From Lytechinus pictus (taxonomy: Eukaryota > Echinodermata > Echinoidea > Temnopleuroida > Toxopneustidae), in assembly GCF_037042905.1 (NCBI RefSeq), contig NC_087257.1, positions 29,958,001 to 30,022,000 on the forward strand: a stretch of 64,000 nucleotides of DNA. Direction: 5' to 3'. Position 1 is the stretch's first letter, and every line of letters starts with the position of its first letter. The notes under the pieces were generated by a model. The model saw only the letters and a program-made list of their open reading frames with translations, searched no databases and was not told where the DNA came from. Both the position numbers and the translations under genes were made by a program. Below are positions 36,072 to 46,710 of this stretch, piece by piece.

Positions 36072-36209
36072 AAATAGGGTACCGTATCAATTTTCAAATG
36101 ATCAAATAACACCAATGGCAAATAGAAGTATAAATACCTTCTAGCATATACATGTGTTTTGAAAAAATAACCTTATACTGAAATCAGTTTGTAACATTAT
36201 GTACATTTA

Positions 36210-37011
36210 GGGACAGTGATTTTCCGCGATCGCGGAAAACGGACGGAATTCACGGAAATTGCCTTTTGAAACGGAAAGTGCCATTTCAAATGGAAAACCA
36301 CGGAAAACATATTTTTCCTCAGAATACACAGAACAGCAACAGTAATTACTCCAAAATCTCAACAAAATACGAATATTAACTGGCCACAAAACCTCACAAA
36401 ACACGATCTCACTTCACTACAAAGTATGACAATTCACACATCGTGACTGCTCTTGACTCCATCACTCTCGATCGTACCCCGCGGGCCTCGGCCGCGTCTT
36501 GGCCGGCGGCGGGGTCGGCCGTATCAAAAACATTCACATATGCAAACAACACGGTCGTGTGTTGCTGCCCTCTACGTTTGAAGATGTAACAGCACGATAT
36601 TCCGGTCTTGGAATCCAAAATGGCTGATAGGCTACAGTCGTTGACTGGTCGAAACGATGTCCAAAAACCCCCAAAATTATCGATAAAATTTAATTGAACA
36701 AAAAAATAATGCCAATAATGTGAAAGGTAAGGATGTATTTATGTCAGATATGTTTGTGAAAATATTTTGTGTATCCACATAGATCCGATTAGAGCGGATT
36801 CTACTGCGTTGTTGGTACAGTGGCAGATACAAATTTTGACCAGCGCAGCGCGAGTGATATATTGCTACTGAATGGTAAACGGAATTGCCAATTTTCTGTG
36901 TACACAAAGTCTATGGGGAAACGGAATTTCCGTTTTCTGACATGCTGAAACGGAATTTACGATTTTCTGAAACGGAAAAGGCAATTTTTTGAAACGGAAA
37001 ATCACTGTCCC
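36210..37011. mobile_element. TIR element nested in the Gypsy 3' region
   Basis: The ends GGGACAGTGATTTTCCG and the complement GAAAATCACTGTCCC are flanked by TA (36208-36209 and 37012-37013). It is 802 bp with repeated GAAACGGAAA(A/T) motifs near both ends and a short GC-rich centre (about 36477-36520). No gene. It sits between the integrase end and the 3' LTR. Confidence 0.85.
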
Positions 37012-37013
37012 TA

Positions 37014-37519
37014 TACATTGTATTTCAAAACATAACTGCATTATTTCCATATGTATCCTGGTTGCATAAGAAATATTTTCTATCTTGAAAACCGATGTGT
37101 ACAGTACAATTATTTCAAATATGAGTTTTTTTTCTTTACCTGGTAACTTTATTCAATATATTGTTTTCATATGCATATGCAAGTGTTTAACCTGTATAAG
37201 TTGTATTAAGGAATTTCAAACAACTGTTTAACTTTCTTTACTTGTAATTGTATAAAATGAATTAACAGTACACCACATAATAATCACTTTCAACTTGCAA
37301 TGAAAATAACACAAATTGTTGATTTTTTCATTTGTTTTTTTCACATGTATAACAATTTCCATTAAGTTCAATATCTTTCCTTCTTTTTTTTTTTTGAACC
37401 CTTGAAGCATAATTTGAACAAACTTAAAATATACATGTTCTTTAATCAATGAATCCTGAAAACAATTTATGCCTTTCTGTCATGAAAATAATTTCTTTTT
37501 CATGCCTAATTACAAAGAT
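37014..37519 (-). other. 3' non-coding region of the Gypsy element
   Basis: AT-rich sequence between the end of integrase and the nested TIR element, with a T13 run at about 37384. No coding frame. Confidence 0.5.
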
Positions 37520-39382
37520 TCAATGAGAAACATAATCATATGTCCAGACTGGTACTCTTTTGTCACGTTTAGGTCTTTCATTATGACTTCCAGTCTGTTC
37601 ACTAACTGTGTATGATTTTCTCTGATCAACATGACTACTATCCCTGAACAAAGTCAGTTTTGAGGCATTCCAAATACGTCCGTCTTCCAAGACAAATGTG
37701 TACAAACCCTTTTTGGCTACAATTTTTTGTGGTGCCTCAAACCATGAATTGTCCTTTTTCTTGACTCTTTTCACTCTAACCTTATCACCAATGCTAAACT
37801 TTGGAATGGAAGCACCCCTAGTTTTGTCAGCGTACTCGCATGCTTTCTTTTGCTTTGCACCAACATGGCTTCGCATTTCAGTATCTTCCCCGGCACGCCT
37901 ATTGCCATCATTAGCATCATGAACATGTAATGACGTGACCATTGGTCGACCATGTAACAACTCTGCTGGAGTTGTACCAGTGGTCTGATGAGGGGTAGCG
38001 CGGTATGCCATAAGCAATTCAAGGACTGCTTCCTTCCATGGTTTACCTTGCATTGTTGCAATTTGAAGTGTTTGCTTCAACACCCTATTCCAACGTTCAA
38101 CTTCACCATTTGAACGCGGGTAGTACAATGATGCTTTGGAATGTGAAATACCTAGCTTCTTTAGGAAATCTTCAAATTCACTAGATACAAATTGAACACC
38201 ATTGTCAGTAACAACTTCAGAAGGAATACCTTCCGGAATACCTTCCCTAGCGAACACTTGTGTAAGGAATGTAATGACCGAATGTGTAGTCGCTTCAGAA
38301 ACAAAAGCAACCTCTGGCCATTTGGAGTAATAATCTATGGCTACAATGGCATATTTGTATGAAGGTTTTGTAGTATTGAATGGACCTGTTATGTCAATAC
38401 CTATTTTCTTCCAAGGTCCATCAGGAAGAGGAACACTCTGTAAGGGAGTATTACGAGTATGTGAAACCTTATCACTTGATTGACACAAACTACAATTATG
38501 AATAGCATCCTCTATCATCCTATCCATACATGACCACCAATAAATATCACGTAAGCGTTGCTTTGTACGCACTATTCCTTGGTGTGCAGAGTGCGCATTT
38601 GTAATCAAGACTGCATGAAGTGATTTGGGAATGACAACTCTATTACCACGAAACACGCAATCATCAATGATTGTAAGCTCATCGCGAATCATGAAATATG
38701 CTTTGAGTGAACTATCTTTGCTTGATTCTTTTGACCAACCATGTGAAATCTTCTCCATCACACGTTGTAGAATTGAATCAGAAGCCGTTGCACGTTGTAA
38801 CTCTGCTTTTGATATGGTAACTTCCGCGAATATGCTCTGGATCACAACTTCATGATCATCATCTTCAAAGACTGAAGGCGTTGGCTGTGGTAATCGCGAT
38901 AATGCATCAGCAGCATGATTCTGTAGACCTGGAATGTACTCGACGGTGTAGTTGAATCGTAGCAGACGCGTAGCCCATCGAGCGATCCTCATAGACTGAC
39001 GTCCTGTCCCCTTCGTTGACAACAATGTAGTAAGAGCTTGATGATCTATGCGAAGAACAAAATGGCGGCCCCACACGTACTGGAACCACTTTTCACAAGC
39101 CCATACACATGCGAGAGCTTCTTTCTCGCCAACAGAATAGTTTTTCTCAGATTTAGTAAGCGTACGGGAAGTGTAAGAGATAGGAACCTCCTTTCCATCC
39201 TTCATCTGCATAAGGACAGCTCCTAACCCGTATTCTGATGCGTCAGTTGAAATAACTACTGGTAGATCTGGATAAAAAAAGATGCAACGTTGAACAATGT
39301 AGGATCTGATCTGACTGTAGCGAATGATTCGGCAGCAGCAGTAGACCACACGAATGGAACGTCCTTCTTGGTCAACTCTCAT
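37520..39382 (-). pseudogene. Gypsy pol: RNase H and integrase
   Basis: Frame of 620 codons. The start of the listed frame (about 40 codons) is out-of-phase sequence; homology begins at VVISTDASEYGLGAVLMQ, the RNase H core with its first catalytic Asp. Integrase follows: the HHCC zinc domain (HSAHQG and CSLC), then the catalytic D-D-E triad in GIDITGPF, VTDNGVQF and NGEVERWN. The end has a GPY/F-type module and the basic tail RPKRDKRVPVWTYDYV. No chromodomain is seen. A poly-T frameshift at about 39270 separates it from RT. Integrase inserts the cDNA into the genome. Its motifs look intact here, but it is no longer in frame with RT. Confidence 0.92.
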
Positions 39383-40107
39383 AGTGGTGCAGTTACGCTG
39401 GAGAAATTCGGAATGAACTTTGCGTAATACGAAGCCAGTCCCAAGAACGACCGGAGTGTTGCAGCATCCTCAGGAATTGGAGCATCGCGTATTGCAGCAA
39501 CGTTATCTTCATTAGGATGACCTAGATAACTGATCTCCTTCAGGTTGAACTGGCACTTCTGTAAGTTCAGTGTAAGTCCTACACTCTGTAGACGCTGTAG
39601 AACTGCCCGAAGATTTGTGTCATGGGTTGATGGAGTATCACCGTAGATGATGATGTCGTCAAGGTAGCACTGGACACCAGAAAGTCCAACTAGAATAGAT
39701 GACATAAGCTTCTGGAATGCTGAAGGAGCCGAAGAAAGTCCAAAGCAGACACGCTTGAACTGAAAGAGTCCTTCATGCGTAATGAAAGTTGTGAGATGAC
39801 GCGAATCCTCATGAAGAAGAAGCTGATGATATGCACTTTTGAGATCTAAAGTGCTGAATACAGTTGCTCCTCGCATCTCACTCAACAGTTCTTCTATGTG
39901 AGGCAGTGGATATTTATCCTCAACTATCGCTCTGTTCACATCTCGCAAATCGACACACAGGCGGATGCCCCCATTCTTCTTATTCACGAAAACTAATGAG
40001 GAAATCCATTCACTTGATTCTACTGGTTCTATGATATCAGCTTTAACCAAACGCTGTAACTCTGTCGACACTTTGTCTCTAACTGCAAAAGGTAGGCGTC
40101 GTTGCAA
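39379..40107 (-). pseudogene. Gypsy pol: reverse transcriptase
   Basis: RT palm and fingers: VNKKNGGIRLCVDLRDVN, TVFSTLDLKSAYHQL (first Asp box), FGLSSAPSAFQKLM and the catalytic box QCYLDDIIIYG. The frame ends at TGA immediately after SSVTAPL, and related sequence continues past that stop in the same frame for about 35 codons until the poly-T frameshift. A few residues are also missing after SYLGH. The N-terminal part of RT and the whole protease are absent. Confidence 0.92.
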
Positions 40108-40291
40108 GTTGCTTCTCGAGCTTTACAAGAGACATCATTAGCTTTGTGCCTCAACGGTAACAAGTCACAGTTTTCTGTTCAGGTGGACTGGCAGTTGACT
40201 GTTTCCTCGCACCAGGCTGTTTCTGTCTACGCTTGGGCTTAAACTTCACTGCGTTCACACTATCTGCAGGTGTATTCAGTGCTTGAGTCTC
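40108..40291 (-). pseudogene. Zinc-knuckle remnant and deletion junction
   Basis: After the gag stop comes a basic stretch (KFKPKRRQK), then a broken CYRC zinc knuckle near 40110-40175 in shifted frames. It runs straight into RT at about 40105. The aspartic protease (DTG motif) that belongs here is gone, so a deletion of several hundred bases is inferred. Confidence 0.7.
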
Positions 40292-40855
40292 TCATGACGC
40301 AGATTCCATCTGACGTGCAATTGTCATAGCAGACTGAAGAGTAAGAGACAGCTCGATCAGAAGCCTTTCCCGAATTCGCTCTGAGTTGGTTTTCTCCACC
40401 AGCTGATCCCGAATGAACTCATCTCGAAGATCACCAAACGCACAGGTAAGTGACAGAGACCGGAGTGCAGAAATGTATGTTTCCACAGGCTCATCTGGCA
40501 TCTGGCCTCTCTGTCGGAAACGGTAACGTTCTGCCACAACATTAACCGTTGGTAGAAAATGATTGTCTAGTCTGGCTATTGCTTCAGCATATGAACAAGA
40601 CTCACCAGCACTGGTTTCTGTAGTAGATGACCCAGCAGGAGAGGTCCCCGATGAGGTAGATGGTAATGTATGAAACACCCGTTGGCCCTCCGCTCCGAGA
40701 CAGTGGAGTAGCGAGGCACGGCGACGGTCCTCGTTGAATTCGTTGGCAGCCGATGCAATAAGGTACACGTCAAACAGTCCTTTCCACTGTTTCCATGGCA
40801 TAGCAGGAGTGCCTGGAGAAGGTAAAAAGTATGGTGGGGGTTGCAAATTCGCCAT
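40292..40855 (-). CDS. Gypsy gag
   Basis: 187 residues starting MANLQPPPYFLPSPGTPAMP, 12 bp after the 5' LTR end; the ATG overlaps the end of the primer-binding region. The central helical region has RYRFRQRGQMPDEPVETYIS and LRDEFIRDQLV followed by IRERLL, a pattern usual for Mag-type gag capsid domains. Gag forms the particle in which reverse transcription happens. It ends in MESAS and a stop, before the zinc knuckle, which lies just downstream in a damaged state. Confidence 0.85.
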   Translation of the reverse strand: MANLQPPPYFLPSPGTPAMPWKQWKGLFDVYLIASAANEFNEDRRRASLLHCLGAEGQRVFHTLPSTSSGTSPAGSSTTETSAGESCSYAEAIARLDNHFLPTVNVVAERYRFRQRGQMPDEPVETYISALRSLSLTCAFGDLRDEFIRDQLVEKTNSERIRERLLIELSLTLQSAMTIARQMESAS

Positions 40856-40866
40856 ATCGTCGCCAA
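40854..40866 (-). promoter_or_regulatory. tRNA primer-binding site
   Basis: TTGGCGACGA adjoins the 5' LTR on the minus strand. TGGCGACGA is complementary to the 3' end of animal tRNA-Ser(GCT) (...TCGTCGCCA), the primer reported for Mag-like elements. Confidence 0.6.
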
Positions 40867-41038
40867 TGTTCAATACCAGTCCATAACTCCAGGAGAGGTC
40901 TAAATAAAGCAAATATTCACTCAGCAAATTCCAACACAAACGTAACTTTAATCGGCATCCATTTTTCTACACGATTTCCTTGTGCACCCTATTTCGGGTA
41001 TCCACGCACTAGTCTTAATTCAGACTGTATACACAACA
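40867..41038 (-). repeat. 5' LTR
   Basis: 172 bp, TG...CA ends, nearly identical to the 3' LTR. No experimental promoter is implied. CTTTATTTAGAC may be part of the transcription signals. Confidence 0.93.
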
Positions 41039-41140
41039 ACCCCCCCCCCCCACGACTAGTCCCGGGTCACGTGACACCCCGACGACCCCTATATATCGCA
41101 TGATTATCATGATTATGATGATACCCCACTCACACGAATA
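41039..41140. repeat. G-rich satellite, remainder beyond the Gypsy element
   Basis: A C run, then ACGACTAGTCCCGGGTCACG and GACACCCCGACGACCCC are the reverse complement of the monomer seen at about 22990-23050. It continues the array left at 35885. Confidence 0.8.
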
Positions 41141-41148
41141 CGAGGTTA

Positions 41149-41168
41149 GTATATATATATATATATAT
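41149..41168. repeat. (TA)n microsatellite
   Basis: Ten or so TA units after GTTAG. Confidence 0.9.
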
Positions 41169-42190
41169 GAACCTCGTACACCGGACCGTGTTTGACCGTA
41201 GATTTCGAAGTAGTCGGCAAACTTGCTTCATTGCTGGAGTAATATTTGCCGAAACTCCTTCTCGCTACGCACCGGGGCTCTTTCCGGTAAGTAGCAATAC
41301 ATAACAAAATTATACATACAATTTTTAACTAATTTCATTAAAAAAAGAGCACATTTTGCATTCCTCGGCCTAGCAAGTGACTTCGTTTGTCTCTTCTACG
41401 GAAATACAAGGAAGCCCGTTGGCGGCGCTAATAAATTTCACAACCTTGATTCAGCTCCTCGGTAATTTTATAACTGTGTCTAAATTATTTGAATGCGCAA
41501 TTCTTATAATTAATTTACTAATTATGGGCACCAATAAATAAAATACCTTCAAAAACATAATTCAAGATTACTATTGGCGATGATAACACTTTTGTTGCAA
41601 TTAATTTAAAACGATGACTATTAGAATTAAAAAAAAAATACATATGCCTGGAACGAAACCAGCAGTACAAGCAGTATTAACAAACAGTATTAACGAACGT
41701 CACGGTATACCAAAGTCTATACAATGAAAAGATTGGACACTTCACGGACTTTGCGTAATGCCTTGCGTTGATTTGTGTGTAAAATAGTGTAGGTTCCTAA
41801 TCTTTCCCTTGTTGTGTCTTTGATATGAATATAAATCGCGCGCCCTCTTTAGGCGAAAAATTGATATCTACGCTGACCAATTTTTATCTCCGTGAAATCT
41901 TCACTAAAGATCAAGAAAATATACATATTTTTAAAAAGAAACTTCAAGGAGATGTCACGGAAGGATCTGAATGATTCGGTAAGTGTCATAGCAGAATGTG
42001 AAATACCAGATTATTGGTGATATTTTATGTGGGCAAAAGCCCACTATCTTTTTGACTTGTCGTGTGTGTCGCGTGCATATGACAGCATTATCGTGATCCA
42101 AGTCCCCGGTGACTCGGATCCACGGACAATTTTTCACAACGTAAAACATGTCCTACCTGTCTCTACCTACCTCGTCGTAGTTGTGTGTTA
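41169..42190. other. Gap, nothing firmly recognised
   Basis: No supported gene. A short stretch at about 42070-42125 shares CGTGC...ATCGTGATCCAAGTCCCCGG with the disrupted frame at 46.4 kb (see findings). Confidence 0.35.
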
Positions 42191-42840
42191 CTTGTCTCTT
42201 TTCAGTCTCCACTTTATTGGCGTAATAAATCAGAATTTGCATCATTCTCTATTGCTTTAGTTCGTAAACTATTACTTTTCATATAAATAAATCAGGATTA
42301 TATTCATCTTTTTATGTTTCTTACAATATCAAATTTGCTTTATTTCGTCTACGTTTTTACTAAATAAATCAATTAGCCCTATATCCTCTTCAGTCTCAAT
42401 TGCTTTATTTCGTTGATTCCTTATTTACTAAATAAATCAGAATTGCATCTACTTCTTTTCAATCTATATTGCTTTATTCCGTAAACTAGTACTTTTCATA
42501 TAAATAAATCAGGATTATATTAATCTTTTTTATGTTTCTCACAATATAAAATTTGCTTTATTTCGTCTACGTTTTTACTAAATAAATCAATAGGCCCTAG
42601 ATCCCTCTTCAGTCTCCATTGCTTTATTTCGTTGATTCCTAATTTACTAAATAAATCAGGATTGCATCTACTTCTTTTTCAGTCCTTATAGCTTTATTTC
42701 GTCGTACTTTTTATGCTAAATAAATCTCTTTTCATATATATGTTTCTTATGATTTTGCTTATTTCGTCTATCACGTTTTTACTAAATAAATCAAATTGCA
42801 TCTCCCTCTTAACAGTCTCAATTGCTTTATTTCGTTAGGT
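42191..42840. repeat. AT-rich tandem array with TTGCTTTATTTCGT units
   Basis: The phrases TTGCTTTATTTCGT and TAAATAAATCA alternate about nine times. Larger blocks (GTAAACTA..ACTTTTCATATAAATAAATC) recur at about 42255 and 42485, so a higher-order period of about 240 bp is present. Confidence 0.85.
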
Positions 42841-42855
42841 AAAAAGAATGTCTGC

Positions 42856-44110
42856 ATAATTACTCCTCGTGATCCAAGTCCCCCCTCTAAAATAAAAAGG
42901 CAATTAACCCCGTTGATATTCATCTACCCCTCATTTCCCTCCTCTTCAAAACCACTCTGCCACTTTTAGACAGTTTCCTAGAGATGATAAATGAATATTT
43001 TCGATAATAAGAATCATTAAAATCAATGAAAATCACATTAAAAACACTATTTAACTGTCTTATTACTCCTTGTGATCCGAGTCCCCTTCCCGTGTTAAGA
43101 CTGTCCAATTTCTCATAGGAGGGGACTTGGATAACGAGGAGTACTATTACTCGTGATCCAAGTCCCCTCTCCTAAAAATACAAAACGGCAATTAACCCGT
43201 TGATATTCATCTACCCCTCATTTCCCTCCTCTTCAAAACCACTCTGCCACTTTTAGACAGTTTCCTAGAGATGATAAATGAATATTTTCAATAATAAGAA
43301 TCATTAAAATCAATGAAAATCACATTAAAAACACTATTTAACTGTCTTATTACTCCTCGTGATCCGAGTCCCCTTCCCGTGTTAAGACTGTCCAATTTCT
43401 CATAGGAGGGGACTTGGATAACGAGGAGTACTATTACTCGTGATCCAAGTCCCCTCTCCTAAAAATACAAAACGGCAATTAACCCGTTGATATTCATCTA
43501 CCCCTCATTTCCCTCCTCTTCAAAACCACTCTGCCACTTTTAGACAGTTTCCTAGAGATGATAAATGAATATTTTTGATAATAAGTATCATTAAAATCAA
43601 TGAAAATCACATTAAAAACACTATTTAACTGTCTTATTACTCCTCGTGATCCGAGTCCCCTTCCCGTGTTAAGACTGTCCAATTTCTCATAGGAGGGGAC
43701 TTGGATAACGAGGAGTACTATTACTCGTGATCCAAGTCCCCTCTCCTAAAAATACAAAACGGCAATTAACCCATTGATATTAATCTACCCCTCATTTCCC
43801 TCCTGTTCAAAACCACTCTGCCACTTTTAGACAGTTTCCTAGAGATGATAAATGAATATTTTCGATAATAAGAATCATTAAAATCAATGAAAATCACATT
43901 AAAAACACTATTTAACTGTCTAATTACTCCTCGTGATCCGAGTCCCCTTCCCGTGTTAAGACTGTCCAATTTCTCATAGGAGGGAACTTGGATAACGAGG
44001 AGTACTATTACTCGTTATCCGAGTCCCCTCCTATGGGAAATCGGCAGTCTCAACACGGGAAGGGGACTCTAATCACGAGGAGTAATTAGACAGTTAAATA
44101 GTGTTTTTAA
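42856..44110. repeat. 287-bp satellite, four units, closed by an inverted end
   Basis: The landmark TACTATTACTCGTGATCCAA recurs at 43142, 43429, 43716 and, as TACTCGTTATCC, at 44003, an exact spacing of 287 bp; a related start lies at about 42856. Each unit contains an imperfect palindrome between CTCCTCGTGATCCGAGTCCC and GGGGACTTGGATAACGAGGA. The array opens with ATTACTCCTCGTGATCC and closes with GATC-like AATCACGAGGAGTAAT, its complement. Small frames of about 62 codons (MDSLNTGRGLGS...) repeat once per unit and are a by-product. Confidence 0.93.
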
Positions 44111-44199
44111 TGTGATTAATTTTGTTTTATTTAGTGTTTTTGATCATTGTTTCATCAACTTGGAAGAATATACAGCCACAGGAGAGAAAAGAAAAAGAC

Positions 44200-46207
44200 T
44201 AATGTTGTAACCCGCAAGTGAAAACCCGAACCGTACCGTCCCGTATAATCCAATAATTTGCAAGCGGGACCCGCTGACCCGTCGGGTTTTAACCCGCAAG
44301 TAAATTTATCTTTGAAAAGTGAAAAGTATTTCTGCAATCCCCACACTATACAGGCTCAAATCACGAAAATATATGCCAACTACTTACCTAGCCTAGAGTG
44401 AATTTACTTACAATTTGCAAATTCGCCTTTTATTCCGGAGAGAAAATGTTTTTGGGGGTTACTTTGTACCCGAAATGGGTCGGCTCTGATCTCGTAATCG
44501 AAAGCATTGCGCAATTAACTCCTCGGATCGGAGCCGCAGCTTAGCGCGCGCTAGCTACATGTAGCCCAGCAAATTCGATGTTCAGTTTCCCGTCGCCCGC
44601 CCGCGTTATGAAATTTGGACCGCGTTTAAAAATCAAATTCTGAAAATAATTCATTATTTTACTATTTTGACATAGATATAGATTCAGAACTGATATAAAA
44701 CATTAATATAAGCTTTTCAGTCACAATTACTTGTATATCATGTAAATACCTGTAATTCTTTTCTTGTTTTTTTCTTGTGAATGGAATGACACTGCATGCT
44801 CAACCACACCTCGAGCGATGTTCGTGCAGGCTCCACTCAACTTCACTTCTGCTACACTACGCTCTACCTACCCGATGTAGCGGTAGTGAAGTGGAGTGGA
44901 GCCTGCACGAACATCGCTCGAGGTTTGGTCGAGCTACCTCAATAAATCCCATAGTCTAGTAACCTCGCATTGGTGAGTTGTCATACGGCATATCAGACAA
45001 AAAAAATCATCAAACAAAACTCAATCTGTTTTACAAGGCCGACGGGAGGCTCACGCACGTACGCATTGGCACTTGTACTAGCTAGCCAGTCTGAGCTCTG
45101 TCTCTCTGCCAGAGCTCTGGGGGACAATTCGCTCTGTAAAGGCCTCAATGATGGTGATTTTATGTTTCAGACAGAGTTTATATTTCGGGAATATTATTCA
45201 AAACTGCCAATAAAGTTAGATGATTTCTTCATTGTCATATATTTAAGTTATTAATGAGTTCATTCTCACCAAATTTAGACTCCCTCATAGAGAAATGCAA
45301 TTTTCGTGGAGATCTGCGTTTTCAAAGAACATCAGGAAAAGTTAGGGTATGTGGGCCTTTATTACATGGCCAAGTACTGGAATTAGATGGAGTAGAAATT
45401 AGATATTGAATTCATTTATATCCAAGTTCAACTCATAGTCACACCCACACAAACACACCCACATCCAAGATTCTAAGCATGAAAAAAAAATAACTTTAAA
45501 ATCATGCAATATTAAACAATAAGTAATAATTAATTTAATAAGTGAACAGGGATTCCTCAAAATACAAAAACGTAGCATTTGAAAAGAGCCCGAAATGAAA
45601 AAAGTAGCCTCCAAAACGGTAGAAATGGAGACCCTGAAATATTACCAAAAAAATGAAAATGGAACCCCTGAAAAAAATGATTGATTTGCTCCCTGGCTTC
45701 AAGACAGTTCCACAGAATAAAAGTGCGTTCAAAGGTTACAAAAGGTCAAACTTTCATCTTCTGGAAAATAATGAATAATGAAATCCTCATTATGAGCTGG
45801 AAAAAATGGGACGGGAAACTCGACATCGAGTTTCATTGGCCTATGCGATTGCTTTCGACTAGACTGTGCTGCGCTGCACTGGCGCGCGCTCCTTCTTCTT
45901 CGAAAGAGCAACTCGATGTATTTATGTCGAACTGTCTCAGTCCTGTTCACTGTTCACAAGACAAAAATACGCCAGCATTTTTTTAAAAGGAAATATCTAC
46001 GTCTCTAAAAGAATCCGCCACGTAAGAAGCACATGATCCTAACTCAATTTTCATTGTTAATGTTTTTATTATGCGTCGTTACTTCTCCCTTTTTTTTCGC
46101 ATGACGGTCTGCGGGTTTGAGAATGAACTCGGCCCGGCCCGCAACCCGCGATCGGGGGCATACCGGCAGGTTAACCCGTACCGCAACGGGTGCGGGTTAC
46201 AACATTA
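44200..46207. mobile_element. hAT-like TIR element, 2,008 bp
   Basis: The ends TAATGTTGTAACCCGC and the complement GCGGGTTACAACATTA are flanked by an exact 8-bp duplication AAAAAGAC (44192-44199 and 46208-46215). Subterminal ACCCGCAA(G)/CGGGT repeats lie within 120 bp of each end. The interior has a long hairpin (44799-44933) and no transposase frame, so it is non-autonomous. 8-bp duplications and subterminal repeats fit hAT elements. Confidence 0.88.
44799..44933. repeat. Long hairpin
   Basis: The arm CTCGAGCGATGTTCGTGCAG with GCTCCACTCAACTTCACT pairs with AGTGAAGTGGAGTGGAGC and CTGCACGAACATCGCTCGAG. The stem is about 55 bp with few mismatches and a loop of about 20 nt. Confidence 0.9.
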
Positions 46208-46519
46208 AAAAAGACTATTATTGTCGTTTGAAAAAGTGTCCGAGGCATTTGTTATTGTGTCAATGACAATGGGAAAACGTGTAGTGGAAGGAAGTCCCCG
46301 TTCAGTGAGAAGCTTCGCATCGTTTCGCACCGCGAACAATAGATTTCTTTTGAAAATCTGCCAACCGTGGATTCCATTGAAAGTTTGCTGATATTTGAGG
46401 TGTGTCTCAAGTTTGTCCCCAGTGACTTGGATGACGATAAGGCCCATATGACTGATATTCCTTCGCACGCGAGATGATATGAACCCATGGGTGTTTGATA
46501 CCCCATTGCCAACTTACTA

Positions 46520-46710
46520 CAGCCTACAGTACAGGCTACAGGCGTGTAACTGTATACTAGTACTAGTCCTATAATAATGGCATTAACTGCCCGCCATACC
46601 CGGCATGTACGTACGCACTACTGAACTACCATTAACAACGGTCGTGGAGCTGTTGCCTGAAGTTAGCAACCTAAAATAATTTAGACCCCTAAAATACAGG
46701 ATTGCCTAAA
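46520..46710. repeat. Dispersed repeat, uninterrupted copy
   Basis: Reverse complement of 22201-22282 joined to 22829-22930. It lacks the poly-G MITE and so represents the empty site. Confidence 0.8.

Larger units (their letters stand above)
35886..41038 (-). mobile_element. Ty3/Gypsy LTR retrotransposon, Mag-like, defective
   Basis: The whole element is 5,153 bp on the minus strand. The 5' LTR is 41038-40867 and the 3' LTR 36056-35886, with ACCCC on both outer sides (35881-35885 and 41039-41043). Order: PBS, gag, remnant zinc knuckle, RT, RNase H, integrase, 3' non-coding region with a nested TIR element, polypurine tract. The two LTRs differ by a single-base indel, which implies a recent insertion, yet the genes carry a deletion, a stop and a frameshift. 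No envelope gene is present. The primer site and protein order suit the Mag lineage, to which the sea-urchin SURL elements belong. Confidence 0.92.
44148..46519 (-). pseudogene. Unrecognised open frame interrupted by the hAT-like element
   Basis: On the minus strand an open frame runs from about 46516 (GNGVSNTHGFISSRV) through GLIVIQVTGDKLETHLKYQ and FNGIHGWQIFKRNLLFAV to DTFSNDNNSLF at the element border (46208). Beyond the element the same frame continues through the single target copy for about 14 more codons (LFSPVAVYSSKLMKQ) to a stop near 44148. The total is about 110 codons. I do not recognise a domain. Continuity across the insertion suggests the frame was open when the element landed; chance cannot be excluded. 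Confidence 0.4.

Noticed and set aside
35886-41038. Endogenous retrovirus with envelope
   Set aside because: No envelope frame exists between integrase and the 3' LTR; that region is non-coding and holds a TIR element.
42920-43969. Repeated MDSLNTGRGLGS... frames of about 62 codons
   Set aside because: One per 287-bp satellite unit, with frame-neutral changes that look random; no start context or domain.
45681-45986. 101-codon frame in the hAT-like element as a transposase remnant
   Set aside because: No BED finger, RNase-H-like catalytic residues or hATC dimerisation motif can be seen.
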